Below, one piece after another: positions 24,641 through 33,048 of a DNA stretch of 64,000 bases. How positions within the stretch are numbered: the stretch's first letter is position 1; every line of letters begins with the position of its first letter. Position numbers and translations under genes: made by a program. The stretch comes from Flavobacteriaceae bacterium. GTDB lineage: Bacteria > Bacteroidota > Bacteroidia > Flavobacteriales > Flavobacteriaceae. Location: assembly GCA_031277535.1 (NCBI GenBank), contig JAITMD010000016.1:62001-126000 (forward strand), read 5' to 3'. The notes beneath the pieces are model-generated. The model worked only from the letters and a program-made list of their open reading frames with translations. It was not told the origin of the DNA and did no database searches.

Positions 24641-25096
24641 TTATTTTAATTTTTGTAATAATTCATCAGCAGTATGATAACCAACAATGACATTTGATAC
24701 ATCTCCTTTTTCATTGAATATGATCATTGAAGGATAACCTTGTACTTTTAAGAACATAGTTAAATCATGTGTTGCATTTCTACCTTTTCTACTTTCATCA
24801 TATTCTGGATTTGTAAAAGTTTTTCCTTTATAAGTTATACTTTCATTTCCTTCAGCATTAAATTTTACAGCATAGTAATTTTTGTTAATGTGCTCTACTA
24901 CTTTTGGATCACTAAAAGTGTTTTTGTCTAACATTTTACAAGGACCACACCATTCTGTGTAAGCATCCATAAAGATAGGTTTTGCCTTTTTCTTTTGAGC
25001 TGTTAGTGCTTGGTTTAAAGTCATCCATTTTATTTCTTGTGCTTGAGCACTAATACTTAACAAGGCTATTGTTAAGAATAAAAAAAGTTTTTTCAT
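24641..25096 (-). CDS. periplasmic thioredoxin-fold protein
   Basis: The 151-residue product has a signal peptide (LFLFLTIALLSISAQA, Q20) and one thioredoxin domain with the active site WCGPCK (Cys50 and Cys53) in a context EWCGPCKMLDKNTFSD typical of thiol:disulfide interchange proteins related to DUF255/DsbD tails. YPSMIIFNEKGDV contains the cis-proline. It would act in periplasmic disulfide reduction or repair. It lies 24 bases behind a POT transporter gene on the same strand and may be read through from it. Confidence 0.85.
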   Translation of the reverse strand: MKKLFLFLTIALLSISAQAQEIKWMTLNQALTAQKKKAKPIFMDAYTEWCGPCKMLDKNTFSDPKVVEHINKNYYAVKFNAEGNESITYKGKTFTNPEYDESRKGRNATHDLTMFLKVQGYPSMIIFNEKGDVSNVIVGYHTADELLQKLK

Positions 25097-25120
25097 CTCT
25101 GTAATCGATTATTTGTTGTT

Positions 25121-27229
25121 TTATTTTACACCGTGCATCAGCTTTTTAAGCACAGGGTTTAAAGCTATTACTAATAGACCAGCAACAATAGGTACAATTG
25201 TAAATATTAAGAAGAAGGTAGATAGAGAATATTGTTCTGTAATATTGTCTATTTGGCCTCCAATTTTTGCTGCTAAGTTATTTCCAATAGCAATGGCAAG
25301 ATACCACATTCCAAACATAAGTGCAATCATTCTTGCTGGAACTAATTTGGATACGTAAGAAAGTCCTACAGGCGAAGAGAAAAGCTCTCCTAAAGTATGT
25401 AAGAGGTAAGCAAATACTAACCAAATCATTGATACGCGTTGTCCTTCTGCTATTCCATGTGAACCATAAGCTAATACTCCAAAACCAAGTGCCATAATGA
25501 TTAATCCTAAACCGTATTTGATAGATGCAGGAGGATTAAACCTTGAATCCCATAGTTTTGATACTAATGACGCAAAAGCAATAATAAAGAATGAGTTTAA
25601 GATAGAGAACCAAGAAGCTGTTATTTCTACTTGATTGTCTTTTATCGCTGTAATTTTGGCTGCAACAATCTGTGCTTGTTTGTTGTGTTGTATGTGATCA
25701 GCTTTTAATTTTTCTTCAGTTTTAGAATCAAGAATTTGGAATCTTCCTAATTCACTATAAACACGTACATTATCACCAACTTGTAGTTCAACTAATTCAG
25801 ATACTACAGCTTTTTGTTCTACCACTACGTCATTTCCAATAGGCTTTACTGTTTCTGATATAGCAGTATATTCATAGATAGGATTGTTTTTGTCATCTAA
25901 TTTTTGTTTCCCTTTTTTATCTAATACAGGTTTTTGAATAGCTTGGTAAGAAAGCTCATAAGCATGAGAAGACCAATCTCTATTTAACATCCAAATAGCT
26001 GCTCCCCATACTCCAATAAATGTTATTGCAAGAATAATGTTGGATACAAATGCCTTTTTGATTGTTTGTTTAGCCAATAAATACAGTACCCACGATACAA
26101 TTACCAGAGGAACAACTGTAAGTAGTAAGTTAAAGATATTAAATAATAAGGCACTATTCCCAGATAAGATACGTTGTGTATTGTCTCTTGCAAAAATCAC
26201 TAAGGAAGTCGCTCCTTGTTCAAATGACATCCAAAAGAAGATGGTAAAGAAAGCAAAGATAATTACAGCAATCATTCGATCTCTTACAACTTTTGTATAG
26301 CGTAAAATACGCGAAATCACTAAAAATAAAAAGATGATTAAACCAACAGCTATTCCTACTGTTTTACCATCATAACCTAAGATTGATTTTGGAAATAATG
26401 CAATATTTCCTACAATGCGAAATACATCGTCAAAAGCATATAATAGACCAACTACAGTTGTCAATCCAATTAGAACGTAATCTCCAGTAGTAAATGGATT
26501 GCGTTTTAAAGAATCTTTTTCTTCTTGAGATAATGTAGGGTCATTAGCTACTTCGTGATCTTGTATTTCTACTGCTTTATTAGGTACATCACCAATGCTT
26601 CCAAAGATTGGTTTAGCCAACCAGAATTGTAGTGTTCCTAATAACATAAAGATACCAGCCAGTCCAAAACCATAGTGCCATCCTATGCGTTCTCCAATGT
26701 ATCCACAAAGCATCATTCCAAAGAAAGCACCTGTATTTACACCCATATAGAAGATAGTGTAAGCTCCATCTTTCTTTTCTGGAAACGATTTATACATTTC
26801 AGATAGGATAGAGGTCATATTAGGTTTGAAAAAACCTGTACCTACCACCAATAGTACTAAACCTAAATACATGAAGAATTCGGATTCTAAAGCCATAGAA
26901 GCGTGTCCTAAAGTCATAATAAGAGAACCTATTACTACTGCCCATCGATATCCAATGTATTTATCAGCTAAGATTCCTCCAAAGATTGGGGTAATGTATA
27001 ACAGCATGGCATAGGTTGCAAATATTGCACCTGCATCTTCTGTTGTCATTGCCCATCCAGGATTAATCCCGATAACAGACATTGTTAAGAATTGAATTAA
27101 TAGAACGCGCATTCCATAGAAAGAGAAGCGTTCCCACATTTCTGTAAAAAACAGAACAAATAATCCAGCTGGATGCCCCAAGACTTTTGTGTCAAAGAAA
27201 TTGGGCTGTGCCGCAGTGTTAGTTTTCAT
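25121..27229 (-). CDS. POT-family peptide transporter with periplasmic insertion (copy A)
   Basis: The product from ATG 27229 has 702 residues; a longer frame to 27397 exists, but this start gives an N-terminus (NFFDTKVLGHPAGLFVLF) that matches the paralogue at 30889-32979. POT transporters import di- and tripeptides with protons. The TEMWERFSFYGMR motif (ExxERFxYYG), the FYMGVNTGAFFG motif and 12 or more spans are visible. A beta-rich segment of about 120 residues (around VLDKKGKQKLDDKNNPIYEY to DNQVEITASW) interrupts the later spans and would lie outside the membrane. Terminators precede it at 27431 and separate it from the upstream gene. Confidence 0.88.
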   Translation of the reverse strand: MKTNTAAQPNFFDTKVLGHPAGLFVLFFTEMWERFSFYGMRVLLIQFLTMSVIGINPGWAMTTEDAGAIFATYAMLLYITPIFGGILADKYIGYRWAVVIGSLIMTLGHASMALESEFFMYLGLVLLVVGTGFFKPNMTSILSEMYKSFPEKKDGAYTIFYMGVNTGAFFGMMLCGYIGERIGWHYGFGLAGIFMLLGTLQFWLAKPIFGSIGDVPNKAVEIQDHEVANDPTLSQEEKDSLKRNPFTTGDYVLIGLTTVVGLLYAFDDVFRIVGNIALFPKSILGYDGKTVGIAVGLIIFLFLVISRILRYTKVVRDRMIAVIIFAFFTIFFWMSFEQGATSLVIFARDNTQRILSGNSALLFNIFNLLLTVVPLVIVSWVLYLLAKQTIKKAFVSNIILAITFIGVWGAAIWMLNRDWSSHAYELSYQAIQKPVLDKKGKQKLDDKNNPIYEYTAISETVKPIGNDVVVEQKAVVSELVELQVGDNVRVYSELGRFQILDSKTEEKLKADHIQHNKQAQIVAAKITAIKDNQVEITASWFSILNSFFIIAFASLVSKLWDSRFNPPASIKYGLGLIIMALGFGVLAYGSHGIAEGQRVSMIWLVFAYLLHTLGELFSSPVGLSYVSKLVPARMIALMFGMWYLAIAIGNNLAAKIGGQIDNITEQYSLSTFFLIFTIVPIVAGLLVIALNPVLKKLMHGVK

Positions 27230-27430
27230 TGTAGTTATGAGTTTGGTATTGCTAATATGATATTGCCTTATACAGACAACGGCTAAAAATAGTAAAATAA
27301 ACTTATAAATAGTTCTATTAGCAAAAAAATACCATAAATATGTTAGGAATTCGTCAGTTTCTGATTCTTTTTGATTTACTTCAGTTGGTAAATTCACTTT
27401 AGTAGAACCTTTTCAGTTTTCTATAAAGTA

Positions 27431-27466
27431 AAAAAGCACTATAAGTTGTTGCTTATAGTGCTTTTT
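27431..27466 (-). terminator. terminator between POT-type genes
   Basis: AAAAAGCACTATAAG (27431-27445) and CTTATAGTGCTTTTT (27452-27466) form a perfect 15-bp stem with loop TTGTTG, directly behind the 547-residue transporter gene. Confidence 0.9.
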
Positions 27467-27481
27467 TGATTTGTTATATTT

Positions 27482-29125
27482 TTATGCTGCTTTTTTCTTT
27501 TCCAATGGGCGAATTACTAATCGATCATAAATAACCAAAGTAATTACTGAAAAAACACCTATTCCACATACCACATACCATATTTTGTTTGGGTTGTAGG
27601 TGTTCCAAAGCATATCTACCATTTCCCAGTGAGACATACCTAACTTTTGTTCTGCTAAACTAAAATATTCATTTTTAGAGAACGGAAAGTGTACTTGACT
27701 AATATCTATGCTTTTTGCAGTAGCATAATCTTTAAAAGATTGTACAACAGAAGGCCAATCAACAGATTCTGCTTTTAGATTGAACTGTTTTTCAAAAGCA
27801 GCAATAGGCATATGTAATGCTTTAGCTCCTTGCTCTATAAATTGTTCATTACTCACTACCTCAGGCATTTCTATATGTCGCGTTGTCATTTCTTTCTTAA
27901 GCAACGATAACTTATCTGACCAAGCTTGGTATAGATCTCCAGATATAAAGCTTGTTACAAAGTAGCTTGCAGCTACAGGTAGGAAGTATGTTCCTTGGTA
28001 TAATCCTTCTTTTCCTTTAGGAGTAATTAATGCAATAAAAGAAGATACCGTAGGACTCGACATCATCTCTCCAATTGAGAATATCATTGTTCCTACAATA
28101 GTAAATATTGGATTGTGTGTATAGAATGTTAAACCAACTCCTATACTTGCAATCACAGCTCCTCTAATTACAGCATTGATATGACGCATTTTAGTAACAA
28201 AATACGAAATACTCACTTGACAAATAATAATCATAAAGGAATCGATGTTTGTAAACCATTCAGGTTTTACTTGACCATCTTGCGTAAGTAAAGGACCTAA
28301 GAATGAAACGTTTTCATTTATCCAATTACTTAATGCCGCAGAGTTTACCCAGTCTTCAATGAAGTTTGGTAAAGTATTGAACAATTGATTAAACATTGTC
28401 CAAAAGCCAATCATTAGCAACAATAGAATTCCTAATCGTACATCCTTTAAAGCTTCAAGTATTCCTAAAAGCGAGTCCTTTATTGCTTTTCCTACAGATT
28501 CTTTAGGTTGTTTTTCAACTTTTGGTTCTTTATAGAACAAAAGAAGCACTACTAAGTTAATAGCTATTACAATAGCTGCTTGTATGAAAATGATTTTCCA
28601 TCCATAGGTTGTACGCAAACCAGAAGACATTGCAGGTCCTATAAAACCACCTATATTTACCATCATGTAGAAAATACCAAATCCAAGTGTTCCTGTAGAT
28701 TCATCTGTGTTTCGAGCAATAATAGCAGAGGCAATAGGCTTAAAGAATGCTGCCCCTATAGCAACTAAAAGGAATACAATATATACACTCCAATAAGAAG
28801 TAACTTCTCCTAATAGGTAATAACCTGTAATCATAATAATGAATGCAATAGTCAAGGATAATTTGTATCCTATACGGTCTGCAATAACACCAAAGAAAAG
28901 AGGTAGAAAGTATAGTATACCTACAACACCTCCCATAATACTTCCTTTTTGTATATGGTCAAACCCGAGACCTCCTGTGTCTGTAGATCCAACTAAATAC
29001 AATCCCAATAGGGTATAGATACCATACCAAGCCCAACGTTCCATTAATTCCATAAAACTTCCTATCCAGAAGTTCTTGTTGAACGATGTGATGGTCTGCA
29101 AAAATGATTTATTATTTTGTGACAT
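27482..29125 (-). CDS. MFS/POT-like transporter
   Basis: The 547-residue product is a 12-14 span major facilitator related to the POT family. The first-helix motif is present in altered form (MELMERWAWYGIYTLLGLYL instead of ExxERFxYYG), and FYMMVNIGGFIGPAMS corresponds to the FYxxINxG motif. A soluble segment of about 95 residues (about 400-495, rich in Lys, Glu and Gln) lies between the last spans. The likely role is peptide or amino-acid uptake, but the divergent motifs make the substrate uncertain. It is bounded by terminators on both sides. Confidence 0.82.
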   Translation of the reverse strand: MSQNNKSFLQTITSFNKNFWIGSFMELMERWAWYGIYTLLGLYLVGSTDTGGLGFDHIQKGSIMGGVVGILYFLPLFFGVIADRIGYKLSLTIAFIIMITGYYLLGEVTSYWSVYIVFLLVAIGAAFFKPIASAIIARNTDESTGTLGFGIFYMMVNIGGFIGPAMSSGLRTTYGWKIIFIQAAIVIAINLVVLLLFYKEPKVEKQPKESVGKAIKDSLLGILEALKDVRLGILLLLMIGFWTMFNQLFNTLPNFIEDWVNSAALSNWINENVSFLGPLLTQDGQVKPEWFTNIDSFMIIICQVSISYFVTKMRHINAVIRGAVIASIGVGLTFYTHNPIFTIVGTMIFSIGEMMSSPTVSSFIALITPKGKEGLYQGTYFLPVAASYFVTSFISGDLYQAWSDKLSLLKKEMTTRHIEMPEVVSNEQFIEQGAKALHMPIAAFEKQFNLKAESVDWPSVVQSFKDYATAKSIDISQVHFPFSKNEYFSLAEQKLGMSHWEMVDMLWNTYNPNKIWYVVCGIGVFSVITLVIYDRLVIRPLEKKKAA

Positions 29126-29257
29126 AATAAAAAGTTAGTTTTAAGGAGTGTAAGATAAATCCTATATTTTATTCTACAATGGTTTGTAGTTAAAAAATTG
29201 AAAAAAAGCACACTAATATTTGTTGAGTGAACATATTTGTAGGTATAGTAAGGCAAT

Positions 29258-29290
29258 AAAAAAAGCGCCTTAGTAATCTAAGACGCTTTT
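29258..29290 (-). terminator. terminator behind the 511-residue POT gene
   Basis: AAAAGCGCCTTAG and CTAAGACGCTTTT pair with one mismatch around loop TAAT; the A run on the left is the T tail on the minus strand. Confidence 0.8.
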
Positions 29291-29311
29291 ATATGATAAA
29301 GAGCAAATAGG

Positions 29312-30847
29312 TTATTTAACTTCTTGCATTAATTTTTTCATTAATGGTGATAAAGCAATTAAGAATACCCCTGCAATTACTGCATATAACCCTAAGTCTT
29401 TATATCCATCTGTATAAGAGATCAAAGCGTCATAGTTAGCATTACCAGATGTAACACCAGAAACGTTTTTAGACATTGCTGCTCCTAATATACCTGCTAC
29501 GTATTGTCCATAAGCACTCGCCAAGAACCACATACCCATCATCATTCCTTGTAAGTTTGCTGTAGATAATTTGGTCATAATTGAAAGTCCAATTGGTGAC
29601 AAACACAGCTCTCCAAGTGTAATGATTAACAATGCAACTGTAAAGAAGTCTAACGAAGTCATACCTGCAGCATCAGCAAAGAATCTTGTTCCAAACAAAG
29701 CATAATATCCTGCTCCTAATAGGATGAAACCTAATCCGAATTTAACTACTGTATTTGGTTCAATTTTTTTCTTAGACATCCATATCCATAGTAACCCCAA
29801 TAAAGGAGCAATAAAGATAATAAAGAAAGCTCCTCCTGAGTTGTTTACTCCATTAGGATCTAAGTGCATACCTAACAACTCTGGTGTAAGGTTTTTCGCA
29901 GCAAAGATGCTCAATGATCCTCCTGCTTGCTCATAAATACCAAAGAACAAAACAGAGAAGAATATAAATACTAATGCAGCAATAATTTTCTTGCGTTCAG
30001 AAGCTGTTAGCTTAGTCATTTCATAGAATAAGTACAACAAGGCAGCTGGTCCTACAGTGTACATAAAGTATGCTGTATATTCAGTTTTATCAATCATGAA
30101 TACGATAAGTGGTACCATTGCAAAAGTCAAGATGTATGTACCAATTTCTTTCCACAAAGGCATTCTGCTTTTAGTTCCATCAGCAGCTACTTCCATTGGT
30201 TGTAACCCGATAGGTCCTAAATGTCTTTTAGTAAAGATAAAGTTGATCAAACTGATTAACATTACAAAAGCAGCTAATCCAAAGGCAACACTCCAACGGT
30301 GTGGCTTATCAATGCTATCTGCAAACAAGTTTCCTTTACCAATAGCAATACATAAGTATCCTCCAATAAGAGCACCTAAGTTAATACCAGCATAAAACAA
30401 AGAAAAACCTGCATCTGTACGTGGATCTCCTTTTTTGTACAAATACCCAACCATAGTAGAGATATTCGGTTTAAAGAAACCAGTACCAATTACAGTAAAA
30501 GCAATTCCTTCAAAAAAGTACTTATGAGGGTCAATAGAAAGAATAATACTACCTAAAATCATCATTGCGCCTCCCCAGAACAGAGATTTACGGAAACCTA
30601 ATATTTTGTCTGCAAATATACCTCCTAAGAAAGTAAATGCGTATACGAATGCTTGTGTAGCACCGTACTGTAAGTTGGCTTGTGCTTCTTCAAAATTAAG
30701 TTGGTCAATCATAAAGAAAACCAACATACCTCTCATCCCGTAGAAACTGAAACGTTCCCACATTTCTGAGAAGAATAAGCTCCATATTTGCTTCGGATAT
30801 TTACCGGAGAAATTCTGAATCTCTTCTAATGTCTGTGTTTGACTCAT
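29312..30847 (-). CDS. POT-family peptide transporter, short form (copy B)
   Basis: The 511-residue product has the SEMWERFSFYGMRGML motif in the first helix, FYAGINLGALIGG as the FYxxINxG motif and about 14 spans. Unlike its two long neighbours it has no periplasmic insertion, and its length is normal for bacterial di/tripeptide permeases. It lies 41 bases behind the long POT gene on the same strand, so the pair together with the DPP IV gene probably forms one transcript that ends at the terminator 29258. Confidence 0.92.
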   Translation of the reverse strand: MSQTQTLEEIQNFSGKYPKQIWSLFFSEMWERFSFYGMRGMLVFFMIDQLNFEEAQANLQYGATQAFVYAFTFLGGIFADKILGFRKSLFWGGAMMILGSIILSIDPHKYFFEGIAFTVIGTGFFKPNISTMVGYLYKKGDPRTDAGFSLFYAGINLGALIGGYLCIAIGKGNLFADSIDKPHRWSVAFGLAAFVMLISLINFIFTKRHLGPIGLQPMEVAADGTKSRMPLWKEIGTYILTFAMVPLIVFMIDKTEYTAYFMYTVGPAALLYLFYEMTKLTASERKKIIAALVFIFFSVLFFGIYEQAGGSLSIFAAKNLTPELLGMHLDPNGVNNSGGAFFIIFIAPLLGLLWIWMSKKKIEPNTVVKFGLGFILLGAGYYALFGTRFFADAAGMTSLDFFTVALLIITLGELCLSPIGLSIMTKLSTANLQGMMMGMWFLASAYGQYVAGILGAAMSKNVSGVTSGNANYDALISYTDGYKDLGLYAVIAGVFLIALSPLMKKLMQEVK

Positions 30848-30888
30848 TGTTTTAAGTATTTTATTTTAAGGTGCAATGCACAGTGTTC

Positions 30889-32979
30889 TTAACGAACACC
30901 GTGCATTAGTTTTTTCAATAGTGGATTGACCAACATGACCAATATACCTGCTGATAATGGGATCAAGGTAAATAAGAAGAAGAAGTGACTTAATGAATAT
31001 TCTTCTTTTATTACTTCTATTTGTCCTCCAAGTATTGCAGCAAATTTTTGTGCAATAGCCAAAGCTAAGTACCACATACCAAACATAAATGCAAGCATTT
31101 TTCCTGGTACTAATTTAGATACATAGGATAGCCCTACAGGAGAGATAAATAATTCTCCTAAAGTATGGAAAAAGTATGTGATAATTAAAAACATCATAGA
31201 TAATTTCACACCTTCTCCAGCTTGAGAAGCTAAGCCTAATACTAAGAACCCGATTGCAACAAAAATTAAACCAATTCCGTATTTAAAAGCTGCAGATGGA
31301 TTGTATTTTGAATCCCATAATCTTGATACTAAAGATGCCAATGCAATAATAAAGAACGAGTTCATAATAGAGAACCAAGATACTGTTACTTCTACTTGAT
31401 TGTCTTTTATCTCAGTTACTTTCCCTTGTGTGATTGCTGGTAATTTATCAGCGTGTTGAGGATTGTCTGCAATTTTTTGTTCTAACTCAGGTGTTGTTAT
31501 TTGGACTTTACCTGTACGTTCAAGAACATTTACATTGTCTCCTACTACAAATTCTCTTTTATCTAATATTGGAGTTGATTGATCAACTAATTTTTCTCCT
31601 GCTTGCGCTACGTAATCATTGTTTACAATTACATATTCGTTTACTACGTTACCTTTTTTATCCAATTTAGGTTTACCTTCTTTGTCAAAAGTTGGTTTTT
31701 CAATGGCTTTGTAGCTTACTTCATAAGCATGTGAGTTCCAGTTTCTTTGTAGCATCCAGATAGCAGCACCCCAAACAGAGATAAACGTAATAGCTAATAT
31801 TACATTAGATATAAACGCTTTTTTAATTGTTGTACGTGCCAACAAAATCAATACCCATGTAATGATTAATAATGGTACTATTGTAAGTAAAGTATTGAAT
31901 ATATTAAACAACAAAGCAGCATTACCTTCTAATACGCGTTGAGTATAATCTCTTGCGAAAATAACTAAAGACGTTGCTCCTTGTTCAAAACTCATAAAGA
32001 AGAACATTAAGAAGAATGCCAATAAAATAACAGCAAACATTCTATCTCTAATGATTTTTCCATAACGTAGAATACGTGAAATAACTAAGTATAAGAAAGC
32101 TACCAAGGCAATGATAGCCATTAAACTTTGCCCTCTCATTGCAGAAGTATCTAATCCTTTAAATAAATCAAATACTCCGTTTTTAGACAATGGATCATTA
32201 AATGCGTATAGTAAACCGATGATAGATACAAGACCTATTAAGATGTAATCAACTAAAGTGTAAGGGTTTTTAGTTTCTTTTTCTTCTTCTAATTCTTCTG
32301 CTGTTTTTTCTACTTTCGTTTCAACTTTTTTAAGCTCTCCTACTGTTCCAAATAAAGGTTTTGCAAACCAGAATTGGATAGTACCCAAAAACATAAAAAT
32401 ACCAGCTAATGTAAATCCAAAATGCCATCCTTGTGTTTCTGCCAAGTACCCACAAAGCATCATTCCGAAGAAAGCCCCTGAGTTTACTCCCATGTAGAAT
32501 ATCGTATAAGCCGCATCTTTTTTCTCAGGTAGATATTTATACATCTCACCTAACATCGAAGGCATGTTTGGTTTAAAGAATCCTGTACCAATTACAAGAC
32601 AAGCCAAACCTACAAAGAACATTGCTTTAGAGTCAAACCCCATAGCAGCATGCCCGATAGTCATGATGATAGCTCCTACGATTACTGCCCAACGAGAACC
32701 GATATATTTATCAGCAATTACCCCTCCCAAAATAGGTGTAAGGTATAACAACATAGCGTATGTACCGTATAGCGCACCTGCTTGTTCTACACTCCAACCC
32801 CATCCAGAGAAAGGATCATCAAATAGCACTTTTGCAGTTAAGAATTGAATTAATAAAACTCTCATTCCGTAGAAAGAGAAACGTTCCCACATCTCCGTAA
32901 AGAATAGAACGAATAGTCCCGCAGGATGACCAAGTACTTTGGACTTGAATAAATCTGAGTTAGCTGATTCTGCCGACAT
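30889..32979 (-). CDS. POT-family peptide transporter with periplasmic insertion (copy C)
   Basis: The 696-residue product is a close paralogue of copy A (25121-27229): FKSKVLGHPAGLFVLFFTEM, then WERFSFYGMR and FYMGVNSGAFFGMMLCGY. As in copy A, a beta-rich segment of about 120 residues (from FDKEGKPKLDKKGNVVNEYV to DNQVEVTVSW) is inserted between spans in the C-terminal half. Proton-driven di/tripeptide uptake is the expected role. It follows the DPP IV gene by 69 bases without a terminator between them. Confidence 0.9.
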   Translation of the reverse strand: MSAESANSDLFKSKVLGHPAGLFVLFFTEMWERFSFYGMRVLLIQFLTAKVLFDDPFSGWGWSVEQAGALYGTYAMLLYLTPILGGVIADKYIGSRWAVIVGAIIMTIGHAAMGFDSKAMFFVGLACLVIGTGFFKPNMPSMLGEMYKYLPEKKDAAYTIFYMGVNSGAFFGMMLCGYLAETQGWHFGFTLAGIFMFLGTIQFWFAKPLFGTVGELKKVETKVEKTAEELEEEKETKNPYTLVDYILIGLVSIIGLLYAFNDPLSKNGVFDLFKGLDTSAMRGQSLMAIIALVAFLYLVISRILRYGKIIRDRMFAVILLAFFLMFFFMSFEQGATSLVIFARDYTQRVLEGNAALLFNIFNTLLTIVPLLIITWVLILLARTTIKKAFISNVILAITFISVWGAAIWMLQRNWNSHAYEVSYKAIEKPTFDKEGKPKLDKKGNVVNEYVIVNNDYVAQAGEKLVDQSTPILDKREFVVGDNVNVLERTGKVQITTPELEQKIADNPQHADKLPAITQGKVTEIKDNQVEVTVSWFSIMNSFFIIALASLVSRLWDSKYNPSAAFKYGIGLIFVAIGFLVLGLASQAGEGVKLSMMFLIITYFFHTLGELFISPVGLSYVSKLVPGKMLAFMFGMWYLALAIAQKFAAILGGQIEVIKEEYSLSHFFFLFTLIPLSAGILVMLVNPLLKKLMHGVR

Positions 32980-33048
32980 AGAATTAAGTATTAGTTTGTT
33001 TTTGTTAGTACTGTTTAGGTGTTATAGTACTTTTTGGTTGGTTTGGTG

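Noticed and set aside
27230..27397. N-terminal extension of POT copy A to ATG 27397
   Set aside because: The extra 56 residues are absent from the paralogue at 30889-32979 and do not resemble POT N-termini; ATG 27229 gives the matching start.
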